Assembly (NCBI GenBank): GCA_032622095.1
Contig: CP136066.1
Coordinates: 132,709,917-132,773,916, forward strand
Length of the DNA stretch: 64,000 nt
From: Siphonodentalium dalli
Lineage: Eukaryota > Mollusca > Scaphopoda > Gadilida > Siphonodentaliidae
Direction of reading: 5' to 3'
Below are positions 1 to 12,748 of the stretch, in pieces. Under the pieces are notes generated by a model. It saw only the letters and a list, made by a program, of their open reading frames with translations. It was not told where the DNA came from and searched no databases. A program made the position numbers and the translations under genes. Position 1 is the stretch's first letter, and every line of letters starts with the position of its first letter.

Positions 1-32
1 CGCGTTACCATTTCTGACTATGGTTTTCTTGT
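1..32 (+). repeat. Dispersed short repeat, copy 1 (cut by window edge)
   Basis: The first 32 bases match 2,073-2,104 with one small difference, and match the reverse complement of 12,706-12,748. The shared core is GTTACCATTTCTGAC. Three copies in 13 kb suggest the end of a dispersed element. The part left of the window is not visible. Confidence 0.6.
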
Positions 33-1549
33 ATTACATTGCTCATTCAATTTGTATACATGTGACATCTTTGTATAAAATTGTATAGATATTTGTATAA
101 TTACCAATAAATAATATAATCTAATATTTCCCGGTATAGTATCAATCACGCAATTGAAATAGTCAATTTCAGACAATTTCTTTGCACAATTTTACCCATT
201 TTTTTTATTTTCGACCCAATTTATTTTTCGGTCCGAATTCTCGTCCCACTTCATTACCCGTAGCTATTTGCATTCTGAATTCCTTGATCTTATTACGCGC
301 GCCGCGTGTATACTGGTGTCGAAATTCTTGTTTCGGCTAAGCGCTGGAGTTTACGCTGGGGGTTATATTTTTAGATATTAGGAATTTTTTGGACGGATTT
401 AAAAGTCGAACTGCGCGACCCAGAGGCCGAGTCCGGTAAAAGGTGTAGTTGGGAATTTCAATTTCGTTTATTGTCTTTACATTATAATGTCAATAACGTT
501 GATTTTTGGTTTGTGACAAGCTATGTCAATTACAAATAAAAGAAATGAAAAAGATAATTTGTAAGTCTTATATTTCAACTTTTATAGGCATTTTTCGTTC
601 GGCAGCCCACTGGGGGGTTGTGGTCGGAGACGACCGAGTCGGTCGTCGGTTCGTTTAGTAGGTGCTGGTTGTTATTGTTATTTTAACGGAATTCGGAGTT
701 GGTCATTCCCAAAACCAATATATTTTGAGACTTCGTATATGTGTGTGTGTGTACTTCATAGAATCCAAAACGCGTGTACAGATTGAGCTCAAACTTCCTA
801 TGTAAGTGTCAAATCACACCGACACGACCGTGGTCGCAGTTTAGAAAAGCTAAGAGCACCCGTTCTCCAATCTCAAATCACCGCAAAGGCACGGCGTGGG
901 TTAATCAAGTGATTATTTAATGAGCGTTTGTTTTTGACGCATCTCTATAAAGAGCGTCTGTTTGCCATTCAACGCTATTTGCATCTGCAGAGAGATATTC
1001 GGAACATACATTAAATTTAAAAAACATTTGTTTCTGACCAACCCTGTGAGCACGGATGGCGCGCTTTGTTTTTACAGTATATAGTTATATACCGAAATCA
1101 TCCCAGATAATCACGAATATAGCATCAGATTTCTCCCCAGATATACCGTTATAAAAAGCTACTGGAATCTGCCAATCTACGGGAAATTCCAGGGAATGCC
1201 GATTGAGCTCAAACTTGCTACCCACGGGAAGTGTCATATATATATGAGTGTGTCCTTTATAGACTCGAACCGATTGAGCTCAAACTTGCTAAATAAGAAA
1301 ATAGCCCCCAAGCCGTAAATATCAACAACAACGATATTGCTACCTACGGGGAGCAACGTTATTAGCATCTGCAGAATTATGCAGAGAGAAAATGCTTTCC
1401 TATTTTTAGAACGCAACACATGTTTACGTCGCGTTGGTGATTGAGGTTCACAACGGGGTTAATTGTCTGTCCGCTCTTTGCGACGATGAGGTTCACGGCG
1501 GGGACCAACACTCACAATTTCGTCTTTTGCATCAGATACCAACACCTCG
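33..1549. other. No gene seen; AT-rich DNA with a short recurring motif
   Basis: No convincing coding sequence is visible. The 20-base motif GATTGAGCTCAAACTTGCTA recurs at 781 (one mismatch), 1,201 and 1,272. The stretch at about 400-620 resembles the tandem units at 29.2-29.7 kb in word content: a 'GAGTCCGG...AAAAGGTGT' block followed by an AT-rich block and 'TTTTCGTTC'. It may be a diverged member of that family. Confidence 0.5.
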
Positions 1550-1935
1550 ACCGATCGGGACGAAACTTGGTACGTGAGTGTAGTTTGACCAGGTGATCGT
1601 CGCTGTCGTATTGGCGAGCCCGTGCGACGCCCGTGCAGCGCATGCGCAGACGAGATATCGGAAACGGGTGGAGCTATCGACTTGAAATTTGGTATGTGAA
1701 TGTATCTTGCGCCGGGTACAAATTTTATCGGGTCGCCGAGCCCGTGCGACGCCCGTGCAGCGCATTCGCAGACGAGATCTCGGAAACGGGTGGAGCTATC
1801 GACTTGAAATTTGCTATGTGAATGTATCTTGCGCCGGGTACAAATTTTATCGGGTCGCCGAGTCCGTGCGACGCCAGCTTCGCGCATGCGCAGACCAGAT
1901 CTCGGAAACGGGTGGAGCTACCGGGTACAAATTTT
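1550..1935 (+). repeat. Tandem array, 122-bp period, about three units
   Basis: The word CGTGCGACGC recurs at 1,621, 1,743 and 1,865, exactly 122 bp apart. Each unit holds 'GGAAACGGGTGGAGCTATCG', then 'TTGCGCCGGGTACAAATTTT', then 'CGGGTCGCCGAG'. A more diverged unit precedes the array (about 1,552-1,618) and the last unit is truncated at the ACCGGGTACAAATTT block. The array is GC-richer than its surroundings and opens long but meaningless Arg-rich frames on both strands. Confidence 0.85.
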
Positions 1936-2060
1936 TCTTATTGAAACGCGTGGAGCTAAAAATTAAAAAAAAATATTTTAAAAATGTCATGTTTCGGACA
2001 AGCCGCCGGTGGCGGGCTAACCTGCTAGTATTCTATAATTACAATCATGGGTATATAATA

Positions 2061-2104
2061 TATGATCTTGAGCGCGTTACCATTTCTGACATTGGTTTTC
2101 TTGT
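2061..2104 (+). repeat. Dispersed short repeat, copy 2
   Basis: This is the fullest copy of the motif that begins the window. It includes the upstream block TATGATCTTGAG, which is also present, inverted, at 12,706-12,748. Confidence 0.6.
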
Positions 2105-2515
2105 GGCAATTGGCTCTCATATAAATAGAACGCATTTTCGCCCATGATCATATCCAGAGCTTGTATAGTCCTGAATGTGCCACTTCTCAATACCGCCTGG
2201 TAGCCGACTTTCTGCGCAAAATAGTCCACTCTCTTAATGTCCACTCTCTATCTGTAGTGTTATTTGACGACTTATTTGATATAATAATTGTGTACGATTC
2301 AGGTTCTTTGATCACCAAACATCCGAAAACATTAATGAGCCAATCAACCGATTTGAATGACATTAATATGTATACTTTATTGCCTCCACTATCGGAGAGT
2401 TATATTTAAGTAACATAGTTATATACAAATCTAATATACAAAAATGACAGTGGAATATAAGTACATTTAAAGAATATGACAACACAATATAAAGAGCGAT
2501 TACGCACATATATAG

Positions 2516-2740
2516 TTACACGCACACACACTGAGTCTCAGACACATGCAACCACCCAACCACGCACAAGCGTACACGTAAACACGTCCAGACACTCCTA
2601 TACATAGACGACCTTATAGACAAGCATACACGCGAAATAGACATACAGACAGACAGGCAGACAGTCACATAATTATCTAGACAGACATGCATGCTGACAG
2701 ATAAACGTGCAGACAGGAAGAAACACGGCTGACAGGCATG
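2516..2740. repeat. Degenerate CA / CAGA low-complexity tract
   Basis: The tract opens with CA-rich sequence and grades into CAGACAGACAGG-type repeats with many ACA and AGACA words. It creates a Cys/Ser/Val-rich open frame on the minus strand that is a composition artefact. Confidence 0.75.
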
Positions 2741-5700
2741 CAGATGTAACTGACCGACACTGCTTATACTTATAGTAATCTGTCTCGAAAACGGCATATT
2801 TCGCACCTTTGTTGTCGCCTCGCAACATAATTGTACTATTCGAGTTAAAGTGTCTACTAAAGTCAATATTTCGGCCATGTGTTAATTTCATATAGATATT
2901 TTAGAGACTATTCTTTTTCGGTGTTACAAAACAAAACAAAATGTCACCGGCCAAAAACTTATCCCCGACTGAACACGCAAAGCGATCGATTAATCATCAC
3001 CGCTAAGTAATAATCCTCAAAGTCCAAATAAAAAGCATTAGAGTCCCACGAAATCTAAATAGCATTATCCTATATAAAAGTCTGAAAACTATCAATGGAC
3101 GCGACCATGTTGATCCGCTCATGTATAATGACACTATAGTACGTTTACGCAATGAACATACAATGCAATCGAGGGGGTTGCCCAAGGCTTTAGGGTGGGC
3201 CCCCCGGAGAACAATAGCATCTACTTGCAAATGTGACTAAGAAGTATTCGACAGACGTTAATCTAGTATATTATGATAGGGATCTGTTTAAAATAATAGT
3301 GATTAAGTTATTGTATTGCGAAATGTATTGTGTTAGGATACGTGTGAAACCTGTCATTTACCTGATATGAAATAGTTAGTGTTTAATGGACCACACTAAG
3401 TATGTGTCTTTGGTCGTGAGGCGAAGTATGTGTAAATCGCGACTTTGGCCAATCGGTACACGTAAGACAACAACGCGGTATATAATATCTATCCACGCAA
3501 CGGTGAACGGTGTACCCATGTCCGCTTGTGTCAAATCTTTATTAAACATCAAACCTTTCGAAATGTATTAAGAGATATGCATAAGTACTGGGTAAAATGT
3601 GAAGATCCTATTGTCTATGTCTCATAATTGATTGATTGATTGTTTATTTAACTCAGCGCCACAATTAAGTGGCGAATACAGAGTTAATTAACACTGGAAA
3701 TGGAAAGGAATGTATTGAAAATAAATTTCAGTTGCCTCCAATCAGGTGACAAAACGCGAAAATTTCGCTTTTATCACAAGAATGCATGGTGGTATATTAT
3801 GAACACATTTTATCAAAACAATAAGGAGTACCATGGCCTATCTTCAATAAATTCTAAACCTGACCTATATGGTTTACATATTCTGTAGCCGAGACTGTGT
3901 TTATGGCTGGAAATAATATTTGGTTATATTCACCAAAGCCACGTATACGCGAAAAGTACCACAATTTCTACAACCTCATCACCGCGTTTACCCCTTATCC
4001 ATAATGTTACATATAGCTATTGTACACAAAACAACAAATAGCAACAGTTAGCGAATGTTCAACGCTGAAATAACAGCTTTAAACGATTATCCCCTACTAT
4101 TTAGCACAGTTACGTGGGTGGTATTGGTATTTTCCAACAAAACGATACTGAAAACTAATATTGTGCATTGCATGGTAGTACATTCCAGTTGTAAAGTGGG
4201 GACTGATGTAATTTGAAAAAAAATGTCTTCTAATAAACCGGTTTGGTAGCAGCGTAAAATTTAGTCTTAAATAAACTGCAAGATGTACATTATCTTTGAT
4301 CTAGTGAGATATGGCGATAATCTATTGAAGAGATGAGTGTTTCTTTGCAGCATGATAAGCATTGTGACATAATTATGTGTATGGTATATTATCACGGAGA
4401 GTGTAGCAAATTCCATAAATGTAACTAGTCTTTATACCACAAGGGTGTGCACTTCAGTTTATGTGTTACATTCAATAATTAATCACAATGCCAAATGAAA
4501 CTACCATACACTGCGTGGCGAAACATGGCTTTGTGTGTTGCAATACCAAAATTAGTATATTTTGGCCGGACAGTTGGGTGTTGGATAAGCAGAAAACCCG
4601 AACTTTAAAGACGTAAACCACAGGGTTTGACATGCGTTGCAGTGACCAATAAATCCTTCAGATGGATCTGTTTTAATTATCTGTGTACATTTAGAGCTAC
4701 TAAACAACATACATGTACTTGTACATTAATAATACGTATTTTCACTCCTAAATGGTTATCAAATATGTTGCTTTCGTCGTGGAATGTCTTGGAGTTGAGG
4801 CCATTTTGACAGCCATTTCGTGGCCGTGATGGTATTATTTTCTGTCCGTGTCACTATATTCGCTCCCGTGTTATAATTTCGCGCATACTTGTATAACTGC
4901 GTAATTCCTATGCCACAACATATCGTATACTTACTTTCAAATTTACGTCAGACCCCACCCCTATCCAGGGTGCTGTAGAACATTTTCCCCAGTGCGGATT
5001 TTGGATATGTTATACACGAAGATCTCCTCTTTCCAATGAAATCAAATTTAGCTTGTTAAGATCCCCCCCCCCCCCCTGGTAGACCTTTTATTTTCAGCCC
5101 CGACAGCCAGACTATCGTGGTTGATCAGAAATCACAGGAACACCCCCTCGCCTTCAGTATAATACACCCTCAAAGAATATCACCCCCAGAATTTTAACAG
5201 TCCTTTTCAGATTTTTATGACCCCATTTTTGAATGGTTTATATCTTTCGGCAGGTCTTGTACGTGTAAAAACGAGAACAGCTTACCACTACCACCAAAGC
5301 AATATGCGTATGTTGGTACAGTAAGACGAGTTATATAGTAATTTGTTCAGTTCTATGTACACCGGGTATTCACATTCACCCATATTGGGTGAGAGGCAGG
5401 TTGTCTGGTTGTGGGGCAAAATGCGACACTCGGGTGCAACCAGTAAGAGAAATATTTCTGATTATAGGCATCTTAGTTCTATGTTCGACCGGGGGTGTGG
5501 GGCAGCGGGGGGTGGGGGGGGGGGGGTATCACACAGTAGTCTTCGTCCTGTCAACATCGCGAAAATTGGAAATTCAAATTTTTTTTACTCTAAATTTTGT
5601 CGAAATTGGTGAAATGTTTTGGCAAATTTTTGGTGCCATCTGAATTGTGTGTTCGATGGCCACCCTACAGTAGTCGGCGAATCGTATGCATAGCGAAGAA

Positions 5701-6682
5701 TAAGTAATGAATGTGTCGAATAAAGAATAAGTAACCAATGTACCTTAGTAGTTAAATTTACCTACGAATTATTTAGATAACGATGCACACTGGTTATTGG
5801 GTATCTACTTGACTCCGTATATAACAATAACCATCGTTACCCCAATATTTCTTGGTTAACTACTTTCAAAGTGTTGCTGTGAATTTCAAACTTGTCGTAA
5901 GGACATCAGGGTCACAGGAAGAGATTTAGAAATGAGTTGTCATGCATAAAATACCAGATTGTGTTATCTCTAGTTTCAGTAAACTTGTGTGCGAATGTCG
6001 CGAAATTGTGAAAATTTTGTTCGGAAATCTAGCAATAAAAATAATATCAAGGTGATACTTGACGAAAAATCAACGCACTCCTCTTCTAGCCAAATCTGTT
6101 CTGAAGAAATTGAAAAGTTGCGAGGTTCTGTAATCAACAAATAGTGCACTAAATGACCTAGGTACCTGGACCACATGTTACATGTTTTCTACAAGTAACC
6201 AGTGTGAATCGTCACCGTTACCAGTGTGCATTCGCATTGGTCATCCCACATGGTAAGGCGGGACTCTATATATATGTTAATCCAGGAACAGTTAACTGAG
6301 TGCAGGGGCACGTTATCATCGACTTCTGACCAAAACAAAAACAAAAACAAACAAACAAAACACGTAGAACAGAACAAAGCACCCGATGTTACTGAAATAA
6401 AAAAAATGCAGGAGAAAAAATTAAACCACAACTAATTGAAATATTCTCATCTCAATAACCAGAGATTCAAAATGCAATGCACGTGTTTCTCAGACTGATA
6501 AAAAAAAAGAGTTGGTCCAGCGTGACACAACTTATTTAATTGGACTATAACTCTATCGTTCTTGCACTTAAATGTTACGACTTATTGGAACGGACACGCG
6601 GAAGGACCACGAATTGGCAAATATAAATAAGATGGTATTTCACTGATCAAATTATATCAATGAAGTATCTTCCTGTTTGCAG
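2741..6682. other. Intergenic or intronic DNA, no gene recognised
   Basis: Only short open frames of 60-90 codons occur, none with a recognisable domain. Visible structure is limited to a C run near 5,061, a G run near 5,514-5,526, an A/C-rich (AAAAC)n-like tract near 6,332-6,360 and the small hairpin repeat at 3,626. Confidence 0.6.
3626..3690. repeat. (ATTG)n tract next to a small hairpin
   Basis: About four ATTG units are followed by AACTCAGCGCCAC...GTGGCGAATACAGAGTT, whose halves pair. An ATTG tract abutting such a hairpin resembles the 3' end of a SINE or LINE, but no body of such an element was recognised upstream. Confidence 0.35.
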
Positions 6683-6770
6683 CGTTTCATGCGCCGATCA
6701 TTTCCGCTGGTTATCTCTTTAAAATGCTCTTTTGTCATTGTCGCCGTTCAAATAATGAATGGGCATGCAG
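6683..6770 (+). CDS. Possible hydrophobic exon, signal-peptide-like
   Basis: The stretch follows CTGTTTGCAG (acceptor-like) and ends ...CATGCAG before GTAAAG (donor-like). Its frame has an ATG at 6,690, then two arginines, then a hydrophobic run (FPLVISL, later SFVIVAVQI), ending in Asn-Gly-His-Ala in phase 1. This architecture and phase resemble the stronger signal-peptide exon at 7,361, so it could be an alternative first exon, an internal exon or chance. There is no homology evidence. The frame also stays open beyond the donor for about 30 codons, so splicing is not forced. Confidence 0.25.
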
Positions 6771-7360
6771 GTAAAGACCGTCTGAGCCAATTGTTAGTCA
6801 ATCTGGCAAGTCCATTTTTATTTTGGGTAACATTTGTTTCATTGCTATGGGGAATATCATTCGAATAGCTGTACCTTTGTGAAATATTAAATCAAAATAT
6901 TTAAAGCGTGCAATATTAAATTCTATTAAGATATTGTGCAGCTAAGTCAAACGACAGCTGGGAAATACACCGACTTCGCGCCAGCAATCCATAACACCTG
7001 AGAGATTACACAATGGATCCGTCCGATTTTAATTCTTTTTTACCTGTCCGTGAGTAATCGTAAATGATCTATCGACTAGTGACACAAACTGGTTCGGCAT
7101 GTCCGCTATTATGATAACTCTGGTCCGCGCGTGACAATGACAACAATCGCGAGGTGCGTCTGACATTTTGGCCTTCCGGGAAAATTTAAATTTCGGAGAA
7201 CTGACTGTATCTTGGATTTGTTACTAAAGAGTGGAAATTAATACTCATGATTGAGAGAATACGGAATACGGAACATTGAAGATCATAGTGTAAATTCTCA
7301 GGGGTACAACTTTCGGGACAGGATTCTAGTTAATTTAAAGAAGAACAAAAAACAGTCACT

Positions 7361-7430
7361 ATGAGGACTAAAAACATTTGTTTTATGTGCTTGTGTAATT
7401 TCCTGCTGGCAACTATTGTTAATGGTCAAG
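7361..7430 (+). CDS. Signal-peptide first exon of a secreted or membrane protein (partial gene)
   Basis: An ATG opens 23 codons plus one base that run straight into a consensus donor, GTGAGTATA. The peptide has a basic start (Met-Arg-Thr-Lys), a hydrophobic core containing CFMCLC and FLLATIV, and a polar end Asn-Gly-Gln: the n-, h- and c-regions of a cleavable signal peptide. The exon ends in phase 1, which is common for secreted mosaic proteins. The upstream 300 bases look like 5'-untranslated or promoter DNA, with no strong TATA box seen. The next exon is not obvious. The exon at 60,862 is also phase 1 and encodes an extracellular-type sequence, so the two are compatible. Whether they belong together is inference. 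Confidence 0.5.
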
Positions 7431-10400
7431 GTGAGTATACACTGATTTATATATATATCTGCACTGGGACCAAATGTTGAGTTTGGGTCTAAATTTACAA
7501 TGTCTTAAATTTTACAAAATTATTAATCTTCAGGATCAGGAGTGAGTGAATGTTTGATTTTATTATGAAATCATGTAACGTGTTTATAGACCACATACAT
7601 GCACAAGTGTCCGATAAGTATTTGGATTTATTTTATTACAAATTACTCGTCATATATTATATAATGAACTCTCAACCAAGTTTTTATCTGGACATCCAAT
7701 CAATGCCACTCAGGTATGGTAATTGTACCTAACTTCACAGTGAATGACGAGCAGACGATTCCATGGAAATTTAGTGGCAAATCCTTTCAGAATTAAAGGG
7801 TGAATATTGGCGTGCATAGACCATACGAGACCAAGGATTTACAAAGAAAGCAAAATTAGCGAATATTAAGGTTTAACCAAACCACTCCAATATGGACCCC
7901 GAGAACAAGTTGGGTAAATGTTAAAGTAGAAATAAAAAAGCAAAAACTTTACAGTAGTGGCTAAAACAACTATACACACATTGTATACAATAGATAACAC
8001 TTTATCTTTGGAAATTGGAAACATGTGATAGTTTCTACCCAACTGAAATCTTATCTTTATTCTCATGTTTTGAAGTGAGTGTTTGACTTTTAAAATGCAG
8101 CAACCAGCTATACCGGTAGCCAACGGACGGACCAGGCTGGCAACCTGTCAATCTGCCATATCATACAGTTCCATATACTAGTTTGTTAAATCCTATGCCA
8201 TGCGCCGACAAGTGTGTCCCTATATAAGCGGGAAAAGACTAATCAAATTGTCAAATTTATCCAGTGCCAATAATTTGGTCTACTCCACTACCCCCCAAAA
8301 AAAAGCAACAATAAGAATCGAGACTCCACTTCTCCGCGCGTGGCTAAGGATAGGTATTGTTTATTGTCATTCAGTTTTGTTTGTTTTTTCTTTTCTTCGT
8401 ACCATGTATCTTGGTTGGAAGATTAAACATATCTATCTATCGGTAGGTACCACACAGCTCTGTTTGAATACCACTGTATCCAGAAGCCAGTAGACATTCA
8501 TTCAATAATCTCTTGAGTCTTGATTAATCCTGATAAAAATCACAGGAGAAACATCTGGTGTTACACACATTTTCAAATGAATCGATGCACCTTAAATGAG
8601 GATGTTGTTGCGTCGAGTCATAAATATATTCTTTCTCTGCTTTTGCATAGTGCGTACTGGGCCGTATACGCCAAACTAACCCACTATCATGTTATCAGAA
8701 AAGTGTATCTATAACCCATATGCGCTTTGAAGTTTGAATAACGCACTGAAGACAGCCACAAAGCCGACAATTATGATGCGAAATAAGGTAGTTATAATTT
8801 TGTTGAAGACCTGATCAGTTATCGTGTTAAACAGAAATGCATCCACGACGTATGCTACGGTAGTGTGAATAGAGTTAACAATTTCATGATTACGCATCGT
8901 ATATGCTGAAGGTTATTACAAATGACGTTTATTTTTTTAACTGTCATATATCTTGACGGATAAGTATTGTGTAAATTAATAACTTGGGTATAAACGTGGG
9001 TGCATGGTCCGTAGGCAGAGACAATACGCGTGTCTAGTTATGCGGAAATGCATGGGCGATAAATTTAGCAAGAATGAAAATGAAAAATTCAAATACCCAC
9101 AGGATAAAGTTCATCAAGCAAGAACGCACCATCCCTGTTTGAGTAACGCACCATCCCTGTTCCATATTCTTGCCCACTTATTTATTTTCCTTTTAAAAGT
9201 GCAGTATATTGAACATTGTACAACATTTTAGCCAATATAGCTTATAACAAGACAATTCAGCATATATCTCATTTCCATGTGCAATCTGTCCTTTCATTTG
9301 ATTTTTTGAAAACAATGTAATCTTGATATATTTTCACACTGTTATCAGTTATCCCGTCTTTCAACCGTATCCACTTAAGGCCCTGGTTCATGTTTTGGAT
9401 TAATCCAGATAACTTATATATATATCGAATTGCAGGACAATTTCTCAGTTGGGCGAATTCAGCAAAAACCCTCGAATTTTACATTGAATTCAACATTTTG
9501 ATTGCATAATATAGAATGATCTGAATGTCATTTAGAGAAGACCAATATTGATTTTAATTTGTTTGAGAGGTTAAATATTTTATTACTTTCTTTGCTCTTT
9601 GGCCACCTAAACTTCGATATTAATTAATGCATCCGAAGAAGATGCAAAGAGTTTTGAGATTGGTGTTTTCATTGAAAAGTATTTTAAATCTGTCCACATA
9701 GATGCCTCTTTCTCTCGATACGCATGCTGCAATAACATCTGGAGGATATCATATCCTGGCTCACCTTGTTACACACAAGGACACTGACCCCCCCCCCCCC
9801 CCATGACATCAACTCTATTCTAAGTCGAGTATCCGCCTCTGTGCGCTGAAACATGAAAATAATGTCCACTAAAGACTCGCGGATTTCAGAACCCACACGT
9901 ACAACATATAACAGTAGAACAGGGACGAGGACGGTTAACCGGGTTGTCATTCTATATATTATGCTTCATGCAGCATCTTCGGACAAACATGATTCTTCGT
10001 TTCATGTACGCAATGCCAACATCTCCACCGATGGAGTGTAATTAGGAAACACTATGTTTGCTGTGAAATTCTCAGTTTGGTCATCCAGTTCGTTCTAATC
10101 AAGTCTAGACGAGTGAGATGTCCCTTATTCAAATATTAGTTCTCCGCGAATACATAGTTCAAAGAAAACTAAATTCCCGGGGTGTTTATGGATCGCTGCT
10201 CTTTGTTGGAAGACAGCAAGTTTATGTAACATACGATGTCATCAATACCCTTCCTTTCAAATCTTTGTCGTTATGAGAGTGAGATCACAGAGAGTGACCT
10301 TTTGGCCTTTAGTTTAGATAATGCCTTGTTTCTCACGTAGATAAGATATACCAACTGTACCCACGCACACATTGAACACAATTTATTTCAATTTAGTTAC

Positions 10401-11609
10401 AGCGAATAACACCTTAATTGACAATATACGGAACTATTCGCGGTTGATGATTTTGAAAGCCTTTGGGCACATACGAGCCATGCATGCACGATACACCTAT
10501 AAATGTTGATGTATACATATATATACCTGTCTGTCTGATGGTTTGGTTTTAACATATTTATTGTAACTCAGTTCTGATCGGATTTTCACCCAGACCTCTG
10601 AATAAACCATATCTCTCTTATTCGATGGCTCCACTTAACACTATATGGATGCATTCGCTCTGTGGATATTGAACAGAGGACGACAGATTGTTGAAATTGC
10701 GACATGCGACAATAACACGCCTGCCCATTCCCCAGCGGTTTTAACACTGAGTATATAAGCAGCTTGCAACGACAGCGTGGGACTCAGAGGGCGGGTGGAA
10801 ATTTGTGCAATAAATATTCTTTTAATTATACTAGTCGAGTGCAAATACATTACGGATTCCATGTTGGTTACATTGCTGCCAATGGGTTATGGATCCTACA
10901 AGAAAGTATCTAAATTGCAACTGTAATTTAGCTGATGTACAGCTGCAAGTTAAGAGCATTCATCGCGACATTACATCCACTTTAAGTGTCAAGCTAACCA
11001 CTATATACAATGTACATGGGTAATAACATGAATGTCGACCGTCAGTTAATGGCCTATACATCATGGACGAGGACCACGTTAAATGTTCAAGGTTAACAAT
11101 AAGTATAATATACTTCCAACATGGCCGAAGGGGTGTTTTTCACTATACATCTCGGGTGCGTATGTTAAATTAGACCCCTGGATAACGCTTGATATTTCGG
11201 CAACGAGGGATAATAATTTTGAGTTCAAGTTATCCAAAACTATACAGATTCCCAAAATGACAATGACACCTCCAGCTCCTTTATTTGGTGTTTCCTGGTT
11301 AACTGATAATGCGAGACTATCAATTAATTTGATGTATATCCCCATTTCATTGAGATAGTTACATTTTGGAGGGATAACCACGACGTACCATATTGTAGAT
11401 CATCCACTAACGGGTGCAGTCTGATAGTGATTGGACTCTCATGGCGACATGCATTCTCGTTTCTATTGAAGACTTGAATATAACCGTATTATAGTCAACT
11501 CCACATTGTGATCACGGTGCAAGATTGTAGCTATAACTTGCCAAATAAAACACACAGATGCAAGATTGCCATAATATTAGTATAGGCTAATAACTTGCAG
11601 CCACGTATT
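7431..11609. other. No exon recognised; possibly intron
   Basis: This is unique-looking, AT-rich DNA with short frames of 60-100 codons and no domain. A C run sits near 9,790-9,802. An acceptor-like GAATTGCAG near 9,427-9,435 opens a phase-compatible frame of about 25 codons, but it ends in a stop with no donor, so it is not called. Confidence 0.5.
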
Positions 11610-12530
11610 AACTGACTTACAAGTATTTGGCACAATGATAGACCCACCACCCAAAGACATACATATAAGACAAGGTAACTATCTATCAGCTGACCCAAAT
11701 TCCCTTTCACCTGTCTTTATCAAGCTGTGGATAAAATATTTATGTTATTTTATTCACACTTTTACGGCTGTTTTGTTCAAGAATGGCTATGGTTAAGTTT
11801 AAAATATCATCCGACTCGATCGGTTGATTGTGTCAAAAGTTACATGCATCGGAACAGACAACTTCTGGCCAAAATATCTGGTCGGACATTTACCTGGCAC
11901 ACCGACTAAACTAATTTTCCGAGGGGACAGACATTTTTCGTTGGTGATATTCATCAAGACTTACATTTTAAGTAAATTTGGATTCATTTCAAACCATAAA
12001 TATGTTCTTATGGCACTTACATGTATGACACTATGTAGTTAAATAGCTCTCAAGAAAGTGAGAAACGTAATTTGTCCCAAGATCGCCAAAATGGAAGACA
12101 AATTACGTTTCCCCACTTTCGTGAAAGCTATTTAACTGCATATCTCGGTCATGGGTACAAGTGGAGATTCTTGTATGAGTTGAAATAAATAGAAAGGTAC
12201 CACAAATTGATCCAATTAAAGTCTTAACGAATGTCACCGACAAAAATTGGTCTGATCTGGTCTGATCGGAAACTTTGTTCAGCCGGCCGGTGTGCCCAAT
12301 AAATATCCGACCATACATTTTTGGCCAGAATGTTTCTGTTCTGATATATGTAACTTTTGAGACATTCAACTGATATAATCGAGTCGAGTAATATTCCAAA
12401 TTGAACTATAATCCTTCGGGGACAGGGGGATAAAACGTGTTTAGTTTGAATACAATTTTAAAATATATATTTTATCTACAGCTACGCCGGGTGGTGGGAA
12501 TTTGGGTAATCTGATAGATAGTTACCTTGT

Positions 12531-12614
<84 letters not shown>

Positions 12615-12660
12615 TTTGGTTGATGGGGACTATTGTGCCAGTTACCTGTTGACTTACTCC
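11610..12660. mobile_element. Foldback (MITE-like) element of about 1 kb
   Basis: The left half (about 11,610-12,075) is mirrored by the right half (about 12,100-12,660). TAAGACAAGGTAACTATC at the left reappears inverted as GATAGTTACCTTGTCTTA at the right, and so do the blocks around AAAAGTTACAT and GGTCGGACATTTA. The centre is a tighter hairpin: GAAACGTAATTTGTC at 12,061 pairs with GACAAATTACGTTTC at 12,097. Arms are diverged by substitutions and indels. No transposase frame is present, so it is non-autonomous. A transcript across it would fold into a long imperfect double strand. Confidence 0.8.
12533..12612. repeat. (TA)n microsatellite, about 80 bp
   Basis: An uninterrupted TA run lies inside the right arm of the foldback. 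The same place in the left arm (near 11,660-11,668) has only a few TA units, so the expansion came after the arms formed. Confidence 0.95.
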
Positions 12661-12705
12661 TAAAATAACGCTGAAGAAAGACCTCACAGTGTCACAATAT
12701 AAAAA

Positions 12706-12748
12706 AGATAACCATAGTCAGAAATGGTAACTCCCTCAAGATCATACT
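12706..12748 (-). repeat. Dispersed short repeat, copy 3 (inverted)
   Basis: This is the reverse complement of the motif at 1-32 and 2,061-2,104, including the TATGATCTTGAG block. It begins about 50 bp beyond the foldback element. Confidence 0.6.

Noticed and set aside
1459-2147. Arg-rich open frames on both strands
   Set aside because: They arise from the 122-bp GC-rich tandem repeat; the same phrases recur at the repeat period and no domain is present.
2516-2891. Cys/Ser/Val-rich minus-strand frame
   Set aside because: Product of a degenerate CA/CAGA tract.
9420-9510. Possible second exon after the signal-peptide exon (GAATTGCAG followed by an open phase-1 frame)
   Set aside because: The frame ends in a stop after about 25 codons without a donor, and no domain is visible.
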